DNA from: Russula earlei
Taxonomy: Eukaryota > Basidiomycota > Agaricomycetes > Russulales > Russulaceae
Direction of reading: 5' to 3'
NCBI GenBank assembly: GCA_025769875.1
Contig: JAGFNK010000011.1
Coordinates: 186,001 to 250,000, forward strand
DNA: 64,000 nt
A program made the position numbers and the translations under genes. Positions 24,379-33,560 of this stretch are shown here, piece after piece (the first letter of the stretch is position 1; each line of letters begins with the position of its first letter). The notes beneath the pieces were generated by a model. It saw nothing but the letters and a program-made list of their open reading frames with translations. It did not search any database and had not been told where the DNA came from.

Positions 24379-24850
24379 ATTCGCACATCATTTAACTTGG
24401 TGAGTGAATCTCCTCTCCCTAGTTTCTGGTGTGATTACACAAGTGGTTGGAGGGAACCCTTTTTGTGGCTTCTCAGGAGGCCGAGGATTCCGGTGAAGCT
24501 GTTTTCTTGATCTAATATGAGCCTGATCTTTGTAATCTCTGGCGTATTTTACAAGTACGAGCTAACAATCGATCTCAGCGATGCAGGTCTGTTTACAAGG
24601 CACTGTGGAAGCTACAAATATAATATATCTTATTCGTTTGACCCCTGAAATGATCGCATGACACCGTGCTGGCCTACGCCTTGCTAGGAGCACAGCATTT
24701 ACACAGCGACCAGAATGACGATATCACGGAGTGCTACGACTCGAAACAAAAGGACGGGTCGAACTCCATTAAAAGCACCTGCGGTTCAAGTTGATTGTCT
24801 ATTCAAACAAAGTCCTCTTCCTCCTGCAGATGCGGCTGCGGGTGTGCGAT
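24379..24850. other. Intergenic region between convergent COX18 and DUF7704-like genes
   Basis: These 472 bp hold two 3' ends. No gene, RNA or repeat was recognised. Confidence 0.5.
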
Positions 24851-25496
24851 CTAAAGGCGGCCCGAGAGGGCAATATTTGCGCCAAGCCCTTTACCCTTAC
24901 CCTTCCCATCCCTAGATTCCATATATCTACCTATTCCCAAGTGCCAAGTGATTCGTGGGATGAGTAACGATAATCCAGGAATTACCGTTAACCAGAGCAT
25001 CACGGTCCACTCTGAGAAATTCCAACGCACGTCACCGAGAGCCCATAACGTGAGTGCGAGATGGAGTACATCGCCGACGAGAAGTGGCGCGAGCAAGGCA
25101 CCGACGATTTTCTCCTGTAGCGCCGGTTGGCCGAAGAGGTATCGACGTGCGGTTCGAAGGAAGACAAAGTTGACAAAGCCGAGAAGGCCGCAAACATGTG
25201 CGAGCTGCACGACCGTGACCGTCGTCGCGAGGGGCAACTGTTGCGGTGGCGAAACGTGGGGCGGCCACGGGGCCTGCATGTTGTGGGTCTGAATGAAAGG
25301 ACCCCAAACCCAAACCCAAGAAATAAAGGCAAAAAAAAAAGGGGGTTATTCGAATGTCATCATTTTCAGCGGGGATTGGACGCGCCTTTGTGGGGTCCAG
25401 CATTGCGCCAAAGAAGCCAAACACGGCCAGGGCAGGCTCATATATGCCGAATATGGCATAGTAAACGGGAGGAAGTGCTGAGCGGGAAAGGGACAT
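24851..25496 (-). CDS. Small four-helix membrane protein, DUF7704-like
   Basis: About 180 residues with four predicted membrane helices: YYAIFGIYEPALAVFGFFGA, VVQLAHVCGLLGFVNFVFL, IVGALLAPLLVGDVLHLALT and WTVMLWLTVIPGLSLLIPRI. It ends in a Lys/Gly-rich tail and TAG at 24851. The EPALAVFGFFGAMLDP segment resembles fungal proteins I know as DUF7704, function unknown. One intron separates MLDPTK from THNMQAPWPPH. The only donor that keeps the frame is AAG|GCGCGT, a GC-AG intron, which is worth checking. There is no signal peptide apart from the first helix. The gene lies next to the CpG-free island and may be the last normal gene before it. Confidence 0.78.
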
Positions 25497-25939
25497 GGAA
25501 ATGGATGGACGTGGATGCTACGGTGCTCTATCTGGAGTTCGAACCCAAAAGGCTCCTCTTAAGAAAGGCCGTGCGCCGCAATCCGTGTGCGGCGAGCTGA
25601 CGCCTTGGACTTGATGGTTTGATTACGCCCGTGGGATTATCGGATCTTATGTTCAATCCTTCAGTACAAGTGCTTGCTGAGTCCGCCCGGGATTTTGCGT
25701 TTGCGTATGAGAGATGGAAAAGAGCACATGCCCATTTAACATGAGTATGATATGTGCATGTGCTTTACAGTCCATTTGCAAACAGTCAGCAAACCCACTT
25801 AGATCTGTGTTTGCATCTGGTTTCATATATAGGAACCATTTATGATGCCTATGAGTCCAGCTACTTTGAGAACTGTGTCCATCTTAGCTTTCCATTGTGC
25901 ATACTTGACTGCACTGCACCATCTTCAAAGAGTGGTGTA

Positions 25940-26458
25940 GGTTGAGTGGGACAGCTTAAGTAAGCTACCTAGAAAGTGGGACACATATGCATCAGCAAAA
26001 CTGTCACTACTAGAAGTGACTAGAATTACTATATTAGGTCATTTCTAGTACACTCTAGTCCATTCTAGGTGTTTCTAGTAGGATGTAGTTTTCTGGATGT
26101 AGTTTTCCTGATGTGAACAATAAAGATTGAAATGTCTTTCAACCTGGGGGTGAAAGTGCTGATTAATTCCATTTTTTTGTGTGTCAAAAGACCCCCATTT
26201 GATGATTTTCTCTTTCTTGGATTTTGGAGAGGATGTCATGCACAATGTTAGAGTTTGAGTTGTTTGAGTTGGCACTTCAAATCAGCATCCTTGGCTGATC
26301 ACATCCCTTCCCTAAACACAACACTGCTACACTGGCAAGGTGTTTAAACATGTCTTGATTCAATTGGTGCTTCAAATATTTCATTACATTTTCATGTGAC
26401 TATGTGTGACTGTCTCATATCTAGGTGGATTAGTAAGCTGTCCCACTTCTGGGCAACC
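25940..26458. mobile_element. MITE-like element with terminal inverted repeats, TA-flanked
   Basis: The left end reads GGTTG then AGTGGGACAGCTTA a few bases on. The reverse complement of the right end reads GGTTG then AGTGGGACAGCTTA, with different spacers. Both ends continue with a CCACCTAG/CTACCTAG-like block. TA dinucleotides directly flank both ends (25938-25939 and 26459-26460), as for Tc1/mariner target duplications. The 519-bp body has no transposase frame, so it is non-autonomous or decayed. It is CpG-free like its surroundings, so it is older than the nearby hAT copy. Superfamily assignment rests on the TA flanks alone. Confidence 0.65.
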
Positions 26459-26639
26459 TACAGTATAACTCTTTTCCACAGCTCCTGCAATGGGACTGTT
26501 GCTGCCTCTTGACAATGGCAAAAGCCTGGGCTAGCCAGTTAGTTGATGGTGAGGGTGCTCATTATGCTTTGTTACATGATTTGTATGCTTACACCAGCAA
26601 AAAAGACATGAAATGACTAGTGTATGAGCTTGTCTGATC

Positions 26640-26950
26640 ACCTTTATCAAGCAATATCAGGTTTCTCAACCTGATGATACCTGATGATATCTGTTCAATG
26701 ACCAGTGAATTCCACAGTGGTTATCATGTTGCTTGGCCTGATGACAATTATCAAGCTTTCTCAGACTAAGGACACTTATCAGGCTCTCTCAGTTTGATGA
26801 TGACAATCAGATTGCTTAGCCTGATGGCAATCATCAGGCTTAATTTACCTGGGCAGTCTCATACAACTGGCTGTGCTGATAATCATGTCTTTTACTCATC
26901 AGGATTGACAGATTGATGACATTGACCATCATGTCATCAGTTCCAGTCAG
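26640..26950. repeat. Degenerate CCTGAT/ATCAGG dyad repeats
   Basis: About eight copies of CCTGATG or its complement CATCAGG lie within 300 bp, several arranged as imperfect hairpins, for example CCTGATGGCAATCATCAGG at about 26821-26839. Unit length is irregular (20-45 nt), so this is a decayed minisatellite or a cluster of palindromes. No coding or RNA function is evident. Confidence 0.5.
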
Positions 26951-27539
26951 ATAAAGGGCTTTCTTGTCATTTTCCTCATAAATGTCCAATTACATTGTTT
27001 CAATCAATGTATTTATTGACCAACAAATGACATACAGTGCTCAAGGTTTTGGACTTGGAGGTGCACTAGTAGCAAACAAGGATATGAGGGACAATGAGAC
27101 AATGTATTATGAATGACAAGATGGAAAGAAATTGCTGTGGTAACACAAAGCAACAACACTATGGCAAAGAGATGTGGGGGATGATGTTGCAGTGGAGTGA
27201 CTGCAAGAAGAGCCTTGGTTGGTCACTGGCAGTCAGTGAGGTGAGGATGAGAATGATAAACACTTACATGAGTGTAAAGTGTCATGAAGGTCTTGATGAG
27301 TGGTCAAAGCTATTGTTCAAATTTGAGAAACTGAGCAGGACTTGGACATGTCCAATGTCAACACACAAGAAAGCAAGGTGGGGAAGATGCTATGTTGGCA
27401 ACAGTATGTGAGCAAGGCATGGAAAGGTCAATACACACATACCTGGATATCAGTTCTGCTAACACCTCTCATGCTGTTCCTTAAGACATTGTGCCATTGT
27501 CTTCAAACCATGGCAGTTTATGGTATGAGTGTGATGCAA

Positions 27540-28741
27540 TCCTGAAAGAAAGGTTTTTCTGAGAGAATAATTATGATTATGCATAAAGTACTTGCCAATT
27601 CAACCATTACATTGTCTCCTTCAGCCATGGCAACAATTGACTCATAAAAGCAGTGATGATCAAATTTGCCATCAAATTTGTTCCATTTGTCTTTGTCACT
27701 CAGTGTGAAATGTGCCTAGATTTTATCAGTGCTCAGCAGATATGATACAAATGTGATGCACCTGAACAACAGCATAAGCAATTGCCCAAGGTGTAACTGT
27801 AGTCATGCAAACTATTTGCACAACAGTCTTCCTCTTTGAGGCTGGACCAGGCTTTCCACTTGTCACCAATTTTGGACTGGTAAATATGCAACAAAACAAC
27901 ATTCAGAATGTGAATGGAAGGACACAACAATGTAAGATACACACATACAAAAGGTAGATCCCTTGGAACAGACCCTTCTTGAGATCTTCTGGGTCACACT
28001 GCTCATTTTCATAAGAAAAACTTGGCCAGTCTTCATCTGAGACATTTCCTAGTTGTAACTCCTTGATGTACCTGTAGACAAGAACATCAGTCAATGCTCA
28101 ACTAAAAGGATATACATACTCAGGGTCATTTTCAAGATGATCAAGGTTTGTTGCAGGACAAAGCATCCTGGCAAGCACAGGATGGTTAAATCCACAATTG
28201 GACTTACTTCAACTCTTGGGGGTAGTAGGGATGAGTGGCTGCATAAGGTCTTCCATGACCCAGTCAAGTCCTTCACTCTTAAGGCTTGATGAGTCATTAC
28301 TATGTCCCTGAGAATGCCTATCACTGATCTTTATTCAAGTTAGTGCATATATGCAATGTATGATAACAAGATCACATACTAGGTGCTCAATCTGTTGCAT
28401 TTGCCTTTTGTCCATCTTCATGGCATCAAGCTTTTCACTCAGCCAAGGTGACTGTTCAATATGCACAATGAATACATGCAAGATTGATTCTTTTTCTGAT
28501 TTGTCCCTATATATGCCACTAACATAGTACAGCTTCCAATGATATAGGAAGACACTTACATCAAATCAAGGTCACTATCAAGCTGAACATTAGGATCTTC
28601 AGAGTTGGATTGCATATATGGTATTGAGCCAAAAGTAAGCAGAATGGAGAGTGGGATGAACAAATGAACCAAGCAAGAAATTGCCATCCCAAGCCTGCAA
28701 TATTGTTCACTTTCAAGATCCATAAGAATATATGATGCCAA
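27540..28741 (-). pseudogene. Decayed gene resembling basidiomycete DUF6698 proteins
   Basis: Broken minus-strand frames keep the order I associate with DUF6698, an expanded, often transposon-associated family in mushrooms. From 28741: CRLGMAISCLVHLFIPLS and SNSEDPNVQLDSDLD; then from about 28030: SDEDWPSFSYENEQCDPEDL followed by GLFQGIYLLYV; then a Cys-rich stretch (LHDYSYTLGNCLCCCSG) where the family has an HGM-type block; then DKDKWNKFDGKFDHHCFYES. Stops and frame breaks interrupt it, and Arg codons of the CGN type are absent because no CpG remains. The identification is from recalled motif order and is tentative. Confidence 0.4.
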
Positions 28742-29500
28742 ATGATAGCATGTAGTTTGCAGATAAGTGGATATACCTGTGGTGTTGTGTGGTTGATGCC
28801 CTTCTGTGTTTCAGTTAGTAATTTGAGGAGTCAGGTTCTTCAGAATCATAAGTTCACTCCATGTGATTCTCTGTTGGGCTGCCATTTTTGGATGCATGTT
28901 GGAGGGGTTGGGGATGAACCATGAGAGTGGGTAGTTATTGTAAACACTATTGGTCACACTAAAAATGTGGGAAAAACTGGACTTAACCAGACCTCAGAAC
29001 AACTAGTGCTTGGTCATGGATGTGATAACTGGAGTCATAGGGGCAACAGAAGCATCAATCATGAGGGAAATGTATGGAAGAACTATCCAATAAAGGAGCA
29101 TTCATGTGCCTCATCTGTCAGTGTGCATTTGTAGACTATCTAATCTGGCAGAGCAGATACTGAACTTGTAAGCAAGTGATGTGCAATGCAATGAGAAGCA
29201 GTCTAAAGAATCTGAAGAGTGAGCTCAGATCCATGAGTCCTCAAGTCCACCAAGCCTCAAATATCACAACAATGTGCACAGAGCCAATTGCATTAGGGTG
29301 GCATCACATAATCATAATATCCAGCCTGTGTAAAAGGTGATACTATCACTCATGCAGGCAAACAGAACTTGTTGGTGAAAGGTAGGGCCTGACCTGGCAA
29401 AGAGGGTCACCAGTAAGTCAATAGATTGATATGACATGGCAGGGAACAAGGATTTGGGTGTTCAGATACATATATAAACTGAAAATCTTGCCCTCATAGT

Positions 29501-29508
29501 ATGGCAAG
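29501..29508 (+). repeat. hAT target-site duplication, left copy
   Basis: ATGGCAAG directly precedes the TAGGG terminus of the element. The identical octamer follows its other end at 31113-31120. Eight bases is the duplication length made by hAT transposases. Confidence 0.9.
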
Positions 29509-29543
29509 TAGGGTTGTGCCTGGCCCGGCTTCAGGCCATGAGC

Positions 29544-29760
29544 TGGGCCAAGCCAGGCCGAAATAGGCCGGGCCAAGCCAGGCCGAAATAGGCCGGGCCA
29601 AGCCAGGCCGAAATAGGCCGGGCCAAGCCAGGCCGAAATAGGCCGGGCCAAGCCAGGCCGAAATAGGCCGGGCCAAGCCAGGCCGAAATAGGCCGGGCCA
29701 AGCCAGGCCGAAATAGGCCGGGCCAAGCCAGGCCGAAATAGGCTGGGCCAAGCCAGGCCA
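29544..29760 (+). repeat. 25-bp subterminal tandem array (8 full copies plus a partial)
   Basis: Eight consecutive, nearly identical copies of a 25-mer starting GGGCCAAGCCAGGCCGAAAT run from 29544 to 29743. A partial ninth copy follows, with a C-to-T change at its left junction (GGCTGGG). Three units make 75 nt, so all frames stay open and give a spurious repetitive peptide. Short GC-rich subterminal repeats bind transposase in several hAT elements, so a role as binding sites is plausible but not shown. Confidence 0.93.
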
Positions 29761-29879
29761 AAGTGACGGCTTCGTGATGGCTTTGGCCCAGCCTATGATT
29801 TGAAAAGCCAAAGCCGGGCCATCAAGCCGCGGCTTTGACCTTTTTTTTGGGGTAATTATCAAACTTTAATTTATCAACT

Positions 29880-30905
29880 TTGCATGGACACACCATCGTT
29901 CCAACTCTTCATCTGGCCATTCCAGCGCTTGAAGCCCTTTACAGAGCATGGTCCAGTCGTGCCGACCGTCCAAAATATGAGCCGTTTGCCCCTGCCATTC
30001 ATGCTGCATGTGAGAAGGTTGACAAATACTACAAGAAAACTACAGAGTCTCCTGCATACATCATGTCCATGAGTACGACTTTTGGCCCTCGCCCTGTCAT
30101 CCATCACTGACATATTTCTAGTTCTCAACCCAAAGGAGAAGATTTCAAGAAGCAATGGTCCGCTGATCTCCACGACAATGTCCTGAAATGTGTTGAGGAG
30201 GAGGTACGCTCAAGTCCCCTTTTATGTCTAGGTGCTAATTGCTCTTAGTTCAAAGAGCGGTGGCTACGATTGAGCGGTCATTCTATGACGAGGCCATCCA
30301 CACCATCAAGAAAGGACAAGGGACTTCGCACTTTGCTTTGAGAGCTTAGCGATGATGATGAAGACACAGCGGCAGACACAGGGTTGGATGTACCAGATGA
30401 CCCTCAATGGCCATGGCTCCGTGATTACCATGTGTACATGGATGTTCTTGAGCAAGTTCCAGAAGGCTGGACAGCAATCCAGTGGTGGGGCATAAGCATT
30501 CCGGATTGAATACTCATACAAGTGACTAAAACAACTTCACAGTACAACTCACAGCACTATCATCGTGCTTGGGGCTCCCTCGCGTGGGACTATCTGGTGA
30601 TTATGTCATCATCCATTTCTAGCAAACGCGCATTCTCGCAGGGTGGGATTATAATATCAAAACAATGCAGTCGTCTCAAGGGTGACATTGTGGAGGCCCT
30701 GCAGTGTATCAAGTGCGCGATCCATCATGATTTACTTTTCCGAGAACCTGCACCATCATCAATATCAGAAGCTCAGGAAACTAGCAACCAAGAGCTGGAC
30801 GATGTGGCAGCCAGAGGGGACTCAGGAGACTCAGATGTTGAAGAGTTCTCGTGGGATGGGCTACTGATTGACGATGATGAGGAGACAATGTATTGGTCTG
30901 AGTAG
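29880..30905 (+). pseudogene. hAT transposase remnant with C-terminal dimerisation domain
   Basis: A first segment (about 29890-30070) reads LHLAIPALEALYRAWSSR and FAPAIHAACEKVDKYYKKT, typical of the region before the catalytic core's end in mushroom hAT transposases. Frames then break near 30110-30340. The last segment (30522-30905) holds the hAT dimerisation domain: YHRAWGSLAWDYLVIMSSSI, SSKRAFSQGGIIISKQCSRL and ALQCIKCAIHHDLLF, ending in an acidic tail at a TAG. The BED zinc finger and the N-terminal catalytic residues are missing, so the copy is inactive. Confidence 0.85.
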
Positions 30906-31112
30906 CTTAGTATCTTCCCATACTATCATGGGTGGCCAACCTGCACAATCGACATTTTATTTACATACAAAAGCCGTGGCCCAGGCCAAGCCAAGCCAGA
31001 GCCAAGCCATAATTGATGGCTTTGGCCTGGCCTGGGATTTTAGTAAGCCAAAGCTGCCTCAGGCCAAGCCAAAGCCAGGGCTTTCAGGCCAAGCCAGGCC
31101 GGAAAAACCCTA

Positions 31113-31120
31113 ATGGCAAG
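31113..31120 (+). repeat. hAT target-site duplication, right copy
   Basis: ATGGCAAG immediately follows the ACCCTA end of the element and repeats the octamer at 29501-29508 exactly. Confidence 0.9.
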
Positions 31121-32084
31121 TTGAATCTTTTGTCATGATCTCACAAATGCAAATGCTTCATCTCTCATTCACAAAGGCATTGACTTCCTTTACTTAATTC
31201 TGTCCCATGATCAGCAAGTCCAAAGCCATCACACACAGCAGTGACACCACAGATGAGCACAAAGTTCTGTAGGAACAGTTGTGAGGGCTACAGAACTGGC
31301 ATTTTTGGCAAAAAAGGGTCACACACAGAACCAAGCAGAGGTTTGAGGGTGCTGCATACAGCCCCCAAGAAGCTGCAATAAAATGTCAAAGGTAGGTTTG
31401 TGAGCTTGACTTGTAAGCCATGCCATAGGCACATAGTAGACCCAACACAGCAAACAAGAAGGGATCAACAAATATTCAATTGTCTGTATATAAATTTTGG
31501 TTGTGAGCCTAAGTCTATCTACTTAGTAGTCAAATATATCAGACCTGTTCTTGCTGGTATGCTTAGGTTCCTGCCATCTTTGATGTGTTGACATGTATGT
31601 GGGATAATGGAGCTGGGGGGATGGTCCCATCGACTCCTGACTGGGCTATTGGCACTTTGCTTTGGTCAGGCCTGGTGGGAGCTGCAGAAATACTTTGAAA
31701 TTGAAAAAGGTGGAGGTGATGGATGATCAGCGTTCAGCGCTCAACTCGGCTGAGAAAGCTTCAACCGGCCCTAAATCACCCAATGCCTGTCATTTTCCTC
31801 CGCAACCTGGTTCCAATTTACCATGGTCAATCTGTAAACCAAGGTAGCCATTTCACGCTCTCAGCGTAGGTTTACCTAATGGCAGAGACCGAGAGTGATG
31901 TATTCAGAAGGATATAATGCTTGTTTTCAGTCCTCTCACTGATCTCAGAGCTTCGCTTGCTTCGAACAGCCTTTTCATGCCTTTCGTCGTGGCAAGAATG
32001 GCGTCGGACACAGTATCTCTTCCCTTCCTATGTTATTTCTAAAACTCCGAATCCTGTACAGCAGCACGCGTATAAAGCATTATA
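31121..32084. other. Right arm of the CpG-void island, then ordinary intergenic DNA
   Basis: No CG dinucleotide was seen from 31121 to about 31630. CG then reappears abruptly and is frequent from 31720 on. No gene, RNA or repeat was recognised. The stretch from 31650 to 32084 holds the 3' flank of TSC10. Its open frames (31662-31847, 31921-32142) have no recognisable motif. Confidence 0.6.
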
Positions 32085-33443
32085 TTACTTTGGCGCGAAA
32101 GTATTCTTCGATTCTAAATATTCTGCGTGGGCCTCTCTGTGACCCTTCACTTGTTTGTCCACATCTTTCCGCCACATAGTGAGGCCAATCTACTCGAATC
32201 ACGTAAAATCTGTGACGACACACGAGCACGCACACAGACATACCATGGCGATGATTCCAAAGAACACATCTTTGAGAACGCTTGACCCAAACGGCGAGGA
32301 ACCGCGGGTGCTCGCTCGGAACAAATTTGCGACGAATGTATCCGTAATGTGAAAGTCGCCTTTCTGCACGCCTGCGCAGACGATCGTTTTCAGTCTCGCC
32401 ATCCAGAACAGGTGGCTGTGGCAGAAAAGTACCCTTGTACAACCCCTCTGCGGCCTTTTCCGGCGTGAGACCCCCATCGGACTCCTCTATCTTCAGGACG
32501 AGCTCGGGCTTGGTTTTATTCTCCTCATCATACCCGGGGCTGTACATCGTCACGGGCATATAAATCTGAACATCAATGGAATAGAGTAAAAGCTCTTGAC
32601 GAAGCGTCTCGGCAAGACCTTAAAAAAATCTCAGGGTTTGGTCAATCCGAAACAATGTGCTTAGATGCGTGCAGGGCCCACCGCGAATAGCATGCTTGCC
32701 CGGTGAGTACGTCGAGTAACCTATAAGACCAAAGTATCCCAGGACGGAGGAAACAAAGACTATTTTTCCCTCAGTATGCGTGCGCACCATCCGCTTGGAG
32801 GCTGCCTAGTGATTGCAGAGGACAGAGAATTAGGGCAAACGGGAGATACCAGACCCGTGAGGTCGCGTACCATAGCAGATTGAGCCGCAAGCCAGTAAGT
32901 ATCATCCATACCCTTCCTCAACGATTCCTCCGTCTGTTCGATAAAGAATCCAGGTGTTGCTTTACCGGCGCACAGGAAGACAGCGTCCGGTGTTTGGCCG
33001 CCGTGTGGCACGCATGCAGCTTCCAGGGCGTCAGTTGCTCCTCCCAATGTTCCCAAAGAATATGAATAGGCCCTCAGGATCTGGTTAGGATTGACTCTTG
33101 AGGCCTATGGGAAAGTGCATCAAGCGAAAGCTATCGGAGAAGAGCGTGGGTACCTCGAGCTGCGCTAGCGCCTTGTCGAGATTCTCCTTATTTCGTGCTA
33201 CGATGGACACGTCAGCACCTCTCTTCGTAAAAAGGATAGCTAGTGCAAGGCCAAGGCCGCTTGAGCCACCTGTTATGTAGCAATGCTAAACTCGTCGTTA
33301 GTGAGAGGTAAGGAGGGATGATGCGAAAAGTCACGTACGCGGCCGCTGGGATTCCAGCGAGAACGAGAAGACATCGGCCAAATCATGATCGTGCCGAATG
33401 TAAATACAAGGAAGACTACACCAACGAGGGTCAGTTGTAACAT
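32085..33443 (-). CDS. TSC10: 3-ketodihydrosphingosine reductase (KDSR / Tsc10)
   Basis: Short-chain dehydrogenase of the ER that reduces 3-ketosphinganine to dihydrosphingosine, the second step of sphingolipid synthesis. The start MLQLTLVGVVFLVFTFG is an N-terminal membrane anchor. The Rossmann motif is YITGGSSGLGLALA with ADVSIVARN. DAVFLCAGKATPGFF carries the NAG-like element. The catalytic Ser is in VFVSSVLGYFG, and the YxxxK motif is Y-S-P-G-K in STYSPGKHAIRG. VQIYMPVTMYSPGYDEENKTKPE is KDSR-specific. Introns join EGLYKG to VQKGDFHITDTFVANLFR and GIIAM to IGLTMWRKDVDKQVK, a C-terminal anchor region. It shares 117 bp with the divergent fluoride exporter. Confidence 0.94.
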
Positions 33444-33560
33444 GTCACAGAATTTAGAGAAAGTTGTTGGCGGCTAAAACTCTGTTTGGTTGGGTTTTTG
33501 TGTACCTCTAACTTGAAGGTACTTTCAACTCCATCGGGATATAAGTCAAAACCGTTAAAA

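Larger units (their letters stand above)
25715..29508. other. CpG-void decayed region, left arm
   Basis: Reading line by line, I found no CG dinucleotide from about 25715 to the hAT insertion, while genes on either side have CG at normal or high frequency. TG and CA are frequent, as expected if methylated CpG cytosines were converted to T. Within it are a TA-flanked element with inverted ends (25940-26458), degenerate CCTGAT repeats (26640-26950) and a decayed gene (27540-28741). The open frames at 27094-27545 on the plus strand show no recognisable domain. From 28745 to 29500 I see nothing identifiable. Confidence 0.85.
29509..31112. mobile_element. Defective hAT-superfamily DNA transposon (1,604 bp)
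   Basis: The terminal inverted repeats start TAGGGTTGTGCC on the left and TAGGGTTTTTCC (reverse complement) on the right, matching at 10 of 12 positions, and are flanked by the perfect 8-bp duplication ATGGCAAG. A 25-bp GC-rich tandem array lies inside the left end. Related GGCCAAGCCA motifs lie inside the right end (30980-31105). The centre carries only the C-terminal third of a transposase, interrupted. The element keeps many CpG sites while the flanking DNA has none, so it inserted after the flanks decayed, or it has escaped methylation. It cannot encode a full transposase and would need help from another copy. Confidence 0.9.

Noticed and set aside
25530..25560. B-box-like GAGTTCGAACCC
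   Set aside because: The flanks do not form a T-stem and no A-box or acceptor stem is present.
27094..27545. Plus-strand frames in the CpG-free block
   Set aside because: Composition is explained by CpG loss removing few stops in short stretches; no domain or splice continuation is visible.
29544..29760. CRISPR-like regular repeat
   Set aside because: The units are contiguous without spacers, in a eukaryotic genome, and lie inside the end of a hAT element.
29418..29862. Repetitive open frames giving a PISAWLGP-type peptide
   Set aside because: They arise only because three 25-bp units make a multiple of three; there is no start context, splice or homology.
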